Below are positions 13,101 to 23,451 of a DNA stretch of 64,000 nucleotides, piece after piece. The position numbers and the translations under genes were made by a program. The notes under the pieces are model-generated. The model made no database searches. It saw only the letters and a program-made list of their open reading frames with translations, and was not told the origin of the DNA. The stretch is from Balanoglossus misakiensis (lineage: Eukaryota; Hemichordata), in assembly GCA_040954595.2 (NCBI GenBank), contig CM082578.2:10974001-11038000 (forward strand), written 5' to 3'. Numbering within the stretch: the stretch's first letter is position 1; each line of letters begins with the position of its first letter.

Positions 13101-15672
13101 GGTTTTTTTTATAAAAAAACACGATAAAAATCAGACTGAGGCAAATTCCATTAACGTCTATTCCCATTGTGAGTACTTGAGAGACAAAATATTCAAAAAA
13201 GGAAACCCGCTTATAAAGTATAGCAAGCAGATATAAGCGCCCCGGTTGTAATCATGGCAACGGGGCCTCATTATATTACAGATCTCTGAAGATGTCAACT
13301 CTTAACATCTGCGCAAATGAACTGTCTGTTCCGTGGAATTTAGTTCCGAAAGAAATCATTAAAAGGTTCAGCGCAATTGCAGAGCACACTGTCTCCGCGT
13401 ATCCAAGTCACTCGCTTCGTGTTCAGTTGTTGATGAAATTAAATTTCCACGTGAATGTAAACCGACTTGTAAGTCTTCTTTCAATTTGAGCTTGCGCAAG
13501 GTGGGCCCTGACATCACGTATTTTGGCAATGAGAAATTCATACTGTCGTCGATTGGGGTCGCTACACTGGGGAACGTTCGTGCTTCGCCCCTTCTTTAAG
13601 CTGGGGTTACGTGGAGGTCAAAAACGGTCTGAACTCTGGTTTGCCTACATGGCGAGAGTGCACTGAACGAGTGTAGCGACTCCTGTACGCCTAACCTGTT
13701 TACTAATACACGTATCACTTACAGACCTACACATCGAGTTATTAAGAAACCCATGTGATTTTTTGTTACTTTAGGCAAGACCTTCGCTGGATGTAGAAAA
13801 TGATATCTTCTCATCAACTCTGCAATCAAGCTGCGAAGATCAAATTCACTTATAGTACAGGGTTTTGGATCATCTAGTCAGTCAGACGATACGATGACGT
13901 ACATACCGCGAACGTACCCGGCTTGCGGATATGCGGTTTCGTGGCTACTGTGTAAAACGAGCCACATAATATACGCGTTTAGATGTTTTTTTTCAGGCAC
14001 ATAATAAAGCTTGCATTTCAGATATTCGCCAAGAACATAAAAATGAGGACACTTTCTTTAGACTAAAATGTCAAAAAACACTAACGTCTATTAATATTTA
14101 CAATTGATTTCACGAAATTCCCCAATTACAATTACTGAATCATTTAATGCAAATTACTGGGACATTTTCTCTTCAGATTTGACACCCACCGCGATGTCGT
14201 CACATATATTTGTGGGTGGGTTCATTTTTTGGTCAAATTTGGTTTTGTTTCACTAAATATGTAAACGAAACATAAAATATGTTCGGGTCAAAAACACGTA
14301 TGTTTTTTATGTCAGCGACACACTGAGAAGGCCACTGTCAAGGTATAATGAGCCGCTCATTCGAACACTGACCCGGCTTTACAATGCCAGGGAAGTCAGG
14401 AAAGTATTTGAATAATAAATACGTAATGGCGACCTAGCTGACAGGTGTATATGCAAATTGCAAGTGTCGCATCTGATGGCTGTCATCGAAGGTGGTAATA
14501 AGCTTCGAGGTCGCTATTGTGACAAGAATATGAATAGACGTGCTTCCTAATATAACAGAACCGACAGAAATTGAACAATTTAAGACAAAGTGAGCCCAAT
14601 GCCACCAGGATCTCTCCAAGTTCGAAAGTTTGAAAGACGATAAAGGGTTGAAAGGAAATTACACTCGGAATATTTCTTTTGAATAGTGAGGGTTTCTTGT
14701 CTAATTTTTGGGTCCACACAAATTATGTGATACATGGAACGAGGGGCTGTCTCTGGTGATATTTACTCGATAATTATTCTAATAAAAAATAATCGCTTCT
14801 GTTTGCGCCCGGACATTATCAATGGAGGCAATTTCGCAAAATATGCCCGTGTGTGTTTTGAAACCCCATCGCATGAGGGCGCACAAAGAGGCTCCCCAGC
14901 GTGGCTTCAATGACTCGGTTGTAATCGGTGTAGCACAGAACCTTGAAAAAATTATAATTACCCCAGCAGATTGACCGAATTACCCCTTTCCCTTGTTAAA
15001 TGACATTGTAAGTACACCCACAGCATGTGTTTAGTCGGAAAGGGCGAAGCGTTGCCTCTACGTGTCGTGGGATCTGATCAGATTGTTATATCGTGATTTC
15101 GAAAAAAAACTGTGTCCGCTGTCTATATTGATGGATTTTGCCGTTGAGACAGTCAATCTTAAATGCCGGAGCTCAGCGCATGCTGCCTCAAGCTGGTGAA
15201 AAATTCAAAACGCTGATTACATACATTGACAGGGAATTATTAGATGGTATAGCTACAACATTGTGAAGGCGTGGGATTTCGATCCTGGGGAAGGGAGTCG
15301 CGCAGTGTGCACGAAGGTGGACGTGCGCCGGCTGTATGTCCGTTGGTCACGGTGTTTCTTCTGTTAGAGTGAGCAGCATGGGGTCACTGTATACTGAAAG
15401 AGCAGGTGTCCGAATTTTTCGGCCATACCCCGTTGTTACGACACGCTGGCCGTTCAGTTCCGAAACAGGGCAGTGAGCAAAAGTAGACTTATTGAATGGC
15501 TCGCTTTGGTGAACCAACCAGCGCAGCACGCAACAAAGACGGTCAACAATAGGCACACCACACGTTATTTCCTTGCTTATGGAAACTTTTAATTACTACA
15601 ACTAAACATTGGTAAATATAAAATGACTGTACACTGAGAAAAAAACACAGTAAAATTAATCACTACCTTAAA
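7118..15672. other. Gene-poor intergenic DNA
   Basis: No convincing exon was found on either strand. The longest open frames (8660-9100 minus, 9790-10254 plus) lack domain-like composition, signal peptides and supporting splice sites. Visible structure is limited to a C-rich tract near 8318-8342, a long pyrimidine-rich tract near 12389-12430 and a duplicated block at 12928-12971 and 13060-13107. Confidence 0.5.
12928..13107. repeat. Direct repeat of about 44 bp, two diverged copies
   Basis: The copies are at about 12928-12971 and 13060-13107. Both contain CGTTATCTA, then a short variable part, then an AATGATGCTTGAAAGGTCG core followed by GGTTT. The spacing of about 130 bp suggests an old local tandem duplication. 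No gene is involved. Confidence 0.75.
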
Positions 15673-16014
15673 TGTGACCAGGAGTGGGAAATGAAAGACT
15701 AAAGTCCAAAGTTCTGTAGCGTACGACGAACGCGACCAGCACCACGGCAGTCCCAACAGCGACGTTCAGTCCGAGTAGCGTTCTGGCACAATTCCCTGGT
15801 AGACGGCACGGCTTTCGGACGAATCCCCCATGAGGTAGCACGACTTCTGGGCGCGGTTTCCAGACCAGTGTATCAGGAAATAAGGCACAGCTTCCAAGCC
15901 GGCGAGGAACAGAACAGCTCACACGGGCAAGTCCAAATAAGTAGCTACGCCGCAACACAACGTGCGGGCTTTTTATATGGGGAAAATAATGAATGCACCA
16001 CACCTGGTCACGTT
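15673..16014. mobile_element. Possible MITE-like element with 14-bp terminal inverted repeats
   Basis: The left end reads GTGACCAGGAGTGG, and the reverse complement of the right end reads GTGACCAGGTGTGG, 13 of 14 identical, about 340 bp apart. A further CACACCTGGTCAC copy sits just outside at about 16047-16059. The interior has an open frame (minus strand, ending at 15668) with one hydrophobic segment, but I do not recognise it. No clear target-site duplication is visible, so the element call is tentative. Confidence 0.3.
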
Positions 16015-16585
16015 AATATTCAAATTACGAAAGTAAGCTAAAACACACCTGGTCACAAAACAACAGCAAACTTCTCCTACGTAACACCGTCCCTAACATC
16101 AGAAAGCTTTCCCCTCTAACCAAGCACAGATAAATGTATAGCCAGTCCATACACACTACTGTTCCATAATCTTTTGCCAAACTGGGTGTTCCTCCAACAA
16201 CTACATTTAGGCCCACGGGTAATTTTGAAAAGGAAATTGGAAAGTGTGCCCGCAGACGCGAATCTTATCGTCTCAGACAGACCGAGATCTTGCTTCTCGT
16301 TTAACTGCCCAGGTTGACTTCCCGGAAGTCATCCTTTTTGCATTCGGGGTCACAGAGGTTATGCATCTAGCTTTCCGTTTCCGGTTCCCTAGTATGCTGA
16401 TTGACAATGGATGGAATTTCAATTCGGGATAGTAACAAGCAAGAAACGAGTCTTCATACACGTGAAACATTGCATGCTGACAACGTGGCTGCTGGGCCAG
16501 CCTTGGGTACCAATGACTCGAACACTATCAAGTTGCAGTCAGACCGAGTTTATAATACATGAGAGTACAATGTACATCGATAGTA

Positions 16586-16768
16586 TAACACAAACCACGA
16601 GTATCTAAGTACTAACTAACTAACTAACTGACTGACTGACTGACTAACTAAATAAAACAGTTAAAACACAAACCACGAGTAACTAAGTACTAGCTAACTA
16701 ACTAAATAACAGACTGAATGACTGACTGACGCACACCCACACGCACACACACGCACGCACGCACAATG
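16586..16768. repeat. CTAA/CTGA tetranucleotide array with a duplicated unit, then ACGC/ACAC repeats
   Basis: A block beginning ACACAAACCACGAGTA and running into CTAACTAACTAA occurs twice, near 16588 and near 16668, so a unit of about 80 bp is duplicated around a tetranucleotide array. The array continues into CTGA, CACA and CGCA units up to about 16768. Confidence 0.85.
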
Positions 16769-18212
16769 TATTCATGTGACTGGTGGACCATGTACATGAC
16801 GCAGTAACTAGTGTTGACTACCAACTATAGCTGACTGTCCGATCGACTGTCTCATCGACCTGCACCATGACAACGACTTTCCACGGGGCAAACTGCTCGT
16901 CTATAGCCACAGATGGCACCTGAGTGTAACCATAGACAGTGCATCTGAGTGAAAGAATTTGCTTCAAAGATAGCATTTCCAACTACTCTAATTGGCTCGT
17001 TTGGAAACCGGCGCTGGCGCAGCTCAATCACCTTCTGGAGATTTCAAGACACCCGTAAGACTACCAATTAATTGCACAGTGATTTGACGTGCGGTGTGTT
17101 TTTTTGTTATCTTACCATGGTAAGATTTAGTAATTCTAAAAAGCTGAATCATAATCCACGCTGCAGTGAAACATATCTGAGAGTCGCCAAAATATTTAGT
17201 ATGAAAATAGTAACAAAAAGATTAAGAACCTCCTGAATGTCAATCAACTGCATGAATATTAATTACATCCCGGCATTACTTCAAGCCCGACGAGGGCCCT
17301 TACATGTACATGTATATAACCTTGTTGGATCGGAATGAGAATGCAGATGAGGTGATATTCTCAACTGCAGACGCTGGGAGATCGTGGCTCGATATGAAGC
17401 GACAATCTATGATACATCGCCAACGCTATCCAGAGTCAATTTGCGAAAACAATTAAACCCCTGACTCTCAGAAGGGAAGCTGGTAATTTCCGATGGTTGC
17501 CATGGAATCGGTGCCGCGTCCAACTGCTGATTCTGATTTACGGGTGGTGTGATGATATTGGCGATGTGTGCATTGTGGAGGTATGACGGGACGGGTGACA
17601 AGGAGGCCGGGTACGGGGTGACAAGGTTTCACTATTAAACTGACACGACAGTCACTTATGGCCTCTGCGGCAAGTCGTTACAAGATTATGGGGGAATATG
17701 AGGGGGGGGGATAAGGAAATAAACATCTTGCAAAGTTGACAATATTTGTTAGCTATCTTGATGATCAAGGCACCTGTCTCGTTTTAATGAAAATAGCGTA
17801 GAGAGGACTTTATGAATATTTTACAGTCGGCGGTATAGTGCGGTTACAGATCTCTGGACTATGAAAAACGTCTTTGTGCGATAAAATATGAAAAATTACT
17901 TGTGAGCTATCACTGAAGAGTTCTTGGCGGTAAAGGGTAAGATGTTCTTTTAAGGCCGTTTTTTGTTGTTGTTCCGAATGTCAGCACCTGAAATGTAAGC
18001 TTACTTGGCAATGTGTCAGTTTCGACTGTTGCGATCGCAAAAAACTACCTATAATTGCCATTTTTTTCAGTTTATCTTGACACGTGTGAGCGTTTCTTTT
18101 TTCGAGTACTGCTGTGCAAAGCCCGCCTAATATCATCTAATTGGGACATTGAACACCTGCAAAAAAATTGCAGTCTTTGCGGAGGACGAGTGGAATGTTC
18201 GGGTAAATCCGG
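16769..18212. other. Intergenic DNA without recognised genes
   Basis: Nothing coding is supported. The short open frames have no recognisable content. Confidence 0.45.
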
Positions 18213-18539
18213 CAATTCTCCCTACCTTAAATAGGTTTTTGCTACCTAGGTGAGTGATGAAAACCTCACCTGGTCGACACAATTTCAAGATGGCCGATTT
18301 TTGCCATGTTAAGAAATGAAAGCTAATAGTAAGCTAAAGTGATACTGGGTCATCCTGAATCTTTGTAACAGAAAAATGTGAAAAAAATGAATGAGTTTAA
18401 TATGCTAACTACAAAGACATATATGACCAAAGGAAGTCCTGAAATACAGTGAGTTGTCGACCTTTTACCCAGAATGCAATTTGAATGTGATTTGACCCCA
18501 CAGCATGAAGTAAAAACCTATTTTAGGTAGCCAGAATTG
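18213..18539. mobile_element. Candidate MITE with 28-bp terminal inverted repeats
   Basis: The left end (18213-18240) and the reverse complement of the right end (18512-18539) match at 25 of 28 positions, sharing the segments CAATTCT, CTACCT and AAATAGGTTTTT. The element is about 327 bp, AT-rich and without a coding frame, as expected for a non-autonomous DNA transposon. Flanking bases do not show an obvious target-site duplication, so the exact termini and superfamily are unknown. Confidence 0.6.
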
Positions 18540-19190
18540 TATCAGCCTGAAAATCGATCAATGGGCGCGAACATTTGCATGTAGATGATGTGAATTGTCA
18601 GTATTCTTGCGGAGGTCATAAAAAAATAAGAATTCAACTCAGCTTACTTGTCAATATTTTAAGAAGGCCGTGTGCCTACAATACGCTCTACATGAAGATT
18701 TAATTTTCCGCTGCTTTTATGTGCTTTTTTCTTCCTTTTATACTCTGCTTGATCAAATCCTGCCTGCAGAAGGTCAGCCTTGATCGAATATGTGTTTTTT
18801 TCCTCTTCATGGATATGTACTCTTTCGAATGCACCTGCTCGTTGCAACTCTCCCATACAAATGATCCCCGGCGCTCCCCGTAAAAAAAGCGAATGTCGAA
18901 GAGATGGAGAAAGGTCTGGATTATGACGGTAATCCCCATTCGAGTCGCTCTACATTCAAAAGTGACAACTATAGGAAAAGAAATAAAAAAATCAAAGATT
19001 CGCGGCGCCTGGCCTGGGTTTGTTATCATCGAAGTTAGCGCTGAGAACCGTACATTCATGTTGCCAGGAGATAGATTGTCAGGTTATAGTATAGGTAGTT
19101 GTCTGAGACGCATGAAACAGGGTACAGCCGTGTCCAGTTTAAAGCCTATATCCTTTGAAATCTAACGAAATGTCTACGTGGGGATGGGGT

Positions 19191-19300
19191 CACTCACTCA
19201 CTCGCTCACACACACACTCACTCACTCACTCGCTCACTCACTCACTCACTCACTCACTCACTCGCTCACTCGCTAACTCAATCAACTAATCGACCGACCG
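19191..19300. repeat. CACT tetranucleotide microsatellite
   Basis: CACT units, with CGCT and CACA variants, run to about 19280 and then degrade into CAAT and CGAC units. Confidence 0.9.
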
Positions 19301-19806
19301 ACGCGAAATTTTTCATGGGGAAGGTGAATGGAACTAACTACATGAATAACGTAACCATACATTTCTGTGTCGTGTATTCGTCTGGTGGCTGTGGCATGGA
19401 CACATGCCATGAATACCAACTATTGCTGTTAACAGAATACAATCAAAACATTTTTAATAAGCGACATCATGGTAAACTTATTAATATTCAGTAAGGTGGG
19501 GATTGGAAAGTACGTTTCCCCTCCAGTTGAAATAGGCATTTCTGAGGCGCAATAAGTACGTCATTTATATGCCCGTTCTGAGAGAACAAACATACAAATA
19601 AGACGCCCACGTATATACATTCAGACGGGGAAATAATCTCATGGTAATAGTAACAGAAAGGAAATGTTTAAATGTACTGATTTGGGCATGGGAAATTTGA
19701 TAGTCTCGACTATCGATGACATTTTTTAATCTCCTAGTTGCGCTGACCACGATTTAGACAGGGGCACTCGATACTAATAGGCTTGCATGTAAACACAGGT
19801 ATACAT

Positions 19807-19994
19807 ATACATACATACATACATACATACATACATACATACATACATACATACATACATACATACATACATACATACATACATACATACATACATACAT
19901 ACATACATACATACATACATACATACATACATACATACATACATACATACATACATACATACATACATACATACATACATACATACATACATAC
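19807..19994. repeat. Pure CATA tetranucleotide microsatellite, about 47 units
   Basis: The array is uninterrupted for about 188 bp and is followed by imperfect CACA and CAGA units to about 20075. Its purity suggests recent expansion or high length polymorphism. Confidence 0.97.
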
Positions 19995-20505
19995 ACAGGC
20001 ACACACACATACCGACAGACAGACAGGCAGACACCCACACACAGAGACACACAGACAGACACACAGACAGACACACCTATATGTAGATACATACATGTAC
20101 GTCTTGCGAATTAATTTTTAAAAATCTATGGTGTACGTTTGTCGTCAATGTTTGAAAACTTGCCTGTGGTTACACCTCGGTAATATACAGTATTGCCGAG
20201 CATTACTCGCATAAGTTGCTTTTAATTTGATCCCGCCGCATCGACAAACAAAGATACGGCTAATGGGACTTTGAATATCTGTCCGAAGAGGTGTCGGGAA
20301 CAGACAGATATTTATTTCACCACTTCCCCATCCCATACTGTTTTCCCTTCTCATCTTCTAACAGATGTTAGTGCGAAGGCAAAAGGGATATTTCATGATA
20401 AATGAAAAACGCGCAGGAGGATTGTGATTGATGCGACATGTTACGATATACAATTGTCGTGACATTTCGTGCATGTCTATAGGGCGAATGCTGATCGGAA
20501 TATGC

Positions 20506-20658
20506 CAACATATCGAAGGCGAGACTAATTACATTCGAGCTACTTACACAAATACATCACAACTCCTTCGATGTACATTCTTATTTACATCGAAGGAGTT
20601 GTGCTGCTTGGAAAGTGTAAGTAGCTCGAATATAATTAGTCTCGCCTTCGAGATGTTG
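20506..20658. repeat. Near-perfect 153-bp palindrome (long hairpin)
   Basis: The left arm 20506-20575 pairs with the right arm 20586-20658 around a 10-base loop. The inner 18 bases pair perfectly (20558-20575 with 20586-20603). An internal loop of 8 and 11 bases follows. The outer stem (20506-20549 with 20615-20658) has only two mismatches in 44 positions. It could be a fold-back transposon, a hairpin RNA source or a recent inverted duplication. No target duplication or gene is evident. Confidence 0.9.
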
Positions 20659-22227
20659 AGTTACAACAAAAAACACGATAACACAATGATTTGTTCGTCT
20701 GAATTTGCAAAAGAAATTGAACCGTGCTCAATCAATGGGAGTCATTGTTTCTCAAGAGATAAAACGTCATTGTGCTAACCCTGAGAGCAGTTTTTGAAAC
20801 TCAACCGGCCATGATCCCAACATTTGCCGCACATCCCGCTGCATTCTACGAAACAGCTCAGCGAAGTCGCAGGCCGGCCGTCTCCATGGAAACGGATATC
20901 GGTCGATGATCACTGGAGGCCCAATCCCTCTACCTCCATGGAAAAACAACCCGCATGCCTCGGAGATAACCATACCGAATTATGTGATGAACCCGTATAC
21001 ATTTGTATATTATTTTCTCTAAGAGTGAAACATGCATATTTGGGTGGGGGCGAACTAGTATCATCGTCTTTATTATGCAGGGCAAGTAAATTTCAGTCTG
21101 AACAGAATATGTGGACATGTATACTGATTCAAAGAGAAGAGTGACAAGCGTTTGCATGTCTTGAAAACACAGTTTCTTCATGCCAGCCACCGCCGCGATC
21201 GGTTAGAGATCGAGAAGAGGTTAATAACATGTTGAGGGGAAAACAACAGGCTTATTTTCACCCGAATCACGAATTGCTGTGCACTTTTCGTGATGTACGA
21301 GCGTTCACAGTTTGACAGAGCTAGAGTAGGTGGCAGTATGCATGCAGATTCACCGGGGGGGGGGGGGGGGGGTCACCCATTTTTCCATTTTCAATGGGGG
21401 AGAGATCAGTCACTTTTTGATATCCACAAAATAGAATCCACCGGCCCCCAGGCCAAAAAACTGACCAGTCTCTTATGCCAGTGGTATAAACACGGAAAGC
21501 TCAAGATTTCAGTGACAACATTTTTATTGCTGCGTGAACTAAAAATGATCATATACACAGCACAGCACCGGGTTTTTAGATAACATATCACTATCTCTCG
21601 GACACACGGGACTGTTAGTCACTATACTACCTGTATGTGGATGTATTGCACTGCGAAAATGTAACACGTACCTCAAGGGACCCCGTTAAGGACAAAACGC
21701 GATCGCCTGTAAGCTTACACCAAGTCCGCCAAGCTGAGAGCTGGAGACGATCATTCCACATACATATATAGCTTCATTCTGGTTCTCCAAAACGTCACAA
21801 TATTTAGGCTACAAACAAATCAAATGAAGCGTTTTGAATTGCTCTATATATTAATCAGTTCAGAATCAATGAATCGTATCCATCGTCGTTGATCAAGAGT
21901 TCGGTGTGATGCGCTGTCGCGTTGGTCCCGTTATCTTCTTATTTACCCGCGGGTTATGACGTAGACTGGTGCATGCGCATCATTAGTCGATGGCCTTTCT
22001 GTCAAATTCGATTTTCAGTTTGTTATAAGCAAGTCATCGACGTCTAATAGAAAAAAGAAACATGACTTCGGTGATGACAAAGCACATGACACACAGGAGT
22101 TTCATTAAGTGTTTTTGTGACATCAACTGGAATTTACGCTATTTAATGCCGATGTGTTCTTCCGTGGTGAGAGCGACGGATGGTAAAAGCAGAGTCACAG
22201 AATCGAAGCGCGATTACGTTAATGACG
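20659..22227. other. Intergenic or 3' flanking DNA of the SREB-type receptor gene
   Basis: No exon is supported. An 18-base G run lies at about 21355-21372. A TTTATT at 21523-21528 reads AATAAA on the minus strand and could be a polyadenylation signal for the receptor gene at 22228-23451, but other sites are possible. Confidence 0.4.
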
Positions 22228-23451
22228 TCACCTCTCGTTCGTGTACTGGTATGCTTGTTGTCTCTCGTTGCTCAGCCACGTGCCTCGACCCTTGATGCAG
22301 CTGATCACTGTCAACAGGGACTTCCTCAGATTTCGATCGCACGTAAAGCAGATCAGCGGATTGACGCACACCTGCAGGTACGTCAGCCAGGTCACCATGA
22401 CGACGAACGTCTCGGAGAAACGGTGGTCCTCGACGAAGATTGCCACGTAATTGTAAATGGTGTAGGGCAGCCACAGCACTATGAAGGCCACCGTGATGAT
22501 GTACATGGTTCGCGTGGTCTCCGACTCGCGCTTGAAGTGCGCCTGGAGGTGCGATCGGCGGGCGTACTGCGAAAACCCGGTGAGCGTCGGTGGGGGCGGG
22601 CCATTGCCGGCGAAACCGGTCACCCAGTTGGCGGCGGCGCGCCCCGTTGCCCCGGGTCCGTAAAACGTCCAGTTTGTGGAATTGGCCGGCTGGAAAGTCA
22701 GCGGACACATCTTGCGATGATTTCGGAGGAATATTAAAATCTTGAGGTACATCAAGTGGGTCAGGAAAACCGAAATGACGAACACCAGTATGAACCCCAG
22801 CGTGTCGTTCGACTTGTAGTAGCGGTGGTCGTAACTGCACTGGTACTCGCTGGTGACGTAGCTGTAACTCCCCAGTCCGAATATGGGAGGAAACGCCATT
22901 ATTATGGCGAGCGCCCAGACCACCAGGATCACCAGCAGACAGGCCAGGAAAGTCATCTTCAGGCGGTGAAACTTGTGATACCTCAGAACGGCGTAGCGGC
23001 TTATGCCCAGAACAAAGAGCGTGAAGACCGAGCCGAAGGTCAGAAGCACGTTGAAGAATGCCACCACCTGACACACGGCCTTGCTGTGCACCCAACTTCC
23101 GTGCGACACCGCCGAGGCGGTGAACGAGAGACAGTGCAAAGCCCGCAGAGCATCGGCCAGGGCGATGTTCAGGAGAAAGTAAAATGGCGGGCGGTGGAGG
23201 CTTTTGTCCCGCACAACAATGCAGCACATGAGCCCATTGCCGCAGACGGACAGGAGGATAATCACCACCACGGTGAAGGTCTTCAGCACCGACATGTCGC
23301 CGTGCGATGCGCTGAAGGCGGCTGCCGAGTCCACTTCCAAACTGCCGCCGCGCTCCATTCCGGCGCGGGCCGTCACCACCGCTGCTGTCGTGCACGTCGC
23401 CGCCGACGTTCCATTGTCGAATAGTTTGTCAGTCGTTGCATTCAACAGCAT
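22228..23451 (-). CDS. SREB-family orphan class A GPCR (GPR27/GPR85/GPR173-like), single exon
   Basis: The 407-residue intronless receptor has seven membrane segments, with TM1 near 57-80 and TM7 near 348-370. The SREB family signature is strong. The third loop contains RKMCPLTF, then NWTFYGPGATGRAAANW at 260-276, then PPPPTLTG, matching the conserved loop of vertebrate GPR85/GPR173. TM3 ends in SRY (151-153) where vertebrate SREBs have TRY and most receptors have DRY. TM6 has LWLPY, and TM7 has NPLIC (364-368) instead of NPxxY, again as in the family (NPFVC). C127 and C205 are positioned for the TM3-loop 2 disulfide. NAT and NGT glycosylation sites lie in the N-terminus, which is longer than in vertebrate members (about 370 residues in total). 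SREBs are brain-enriched plasma-membrane receptors without an agreed ligand. The start ATG at 23451 is the natural one. The paralogue cannot be assigned. Confidence 0.94.
   Translation of the reverse strand: MLLNATTDKLFDNGTSAATCTTAAVVTARAGMERGGSLEVDSAAAFSASHGDMSVLKTFTVVVIILLSVCGNGLMCCIVVRDKSLHRPPFYFLLNIALADALRALHCLSFTASAVSHGSWVHSKAVCQVVAFFNVLLTFGSVFTLFVLGISRYAVLRYHKFHRLKMTFLACLLVILVVWALAIIMAFPPIFGLGSYSYVTSEYQCSYDHRYYKSNDTLGFILVFVISVFLTHLMYLKILIFLRNHRKMCPLTFQPANSTNWTFYGPGATGRAAANWVTGFAGNGPPPPTLTGFSQYARRSHLQAHFKRESETTRTMYIITVAFIVLWLPYTIYNYVAIFVEDHRFSETFVVMVTWLTYLQVCVNPLICFTCDRNLRKSLLTVISCIKGRGTWLSNERQQAYQYTNER

Larger units (their letters stand above)
18540..20505. other. Intergenic DNA dominated by simple repeats
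   Basis: No exon is supported. The segment contains the CACT and CATA microsatellites listed separately. Open frames that span the CATA array on both strands are products of the repeat. Confidence 0.5.

Noticed and set aside
15668-16003. 111-residue minus-strand frame with one hydrophobic segment
   Set aside because: Unrecognised, and it lies almost exactly within a possible inverted-repeat element; not listed as a gene.
19734-20121. Open frames of 100-120 residues on both strands made of VCMY or HTYI repeats
   Set aside because: They are translations of the CATA microsatellite in several frames and are not genes.
22180-23424. Long open frames on the plus strand and in a second minus frame across the SREB-type receptor
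   Set aside because: They are shadows of the GC-rich receptor coding sequence and have no domain of their own.
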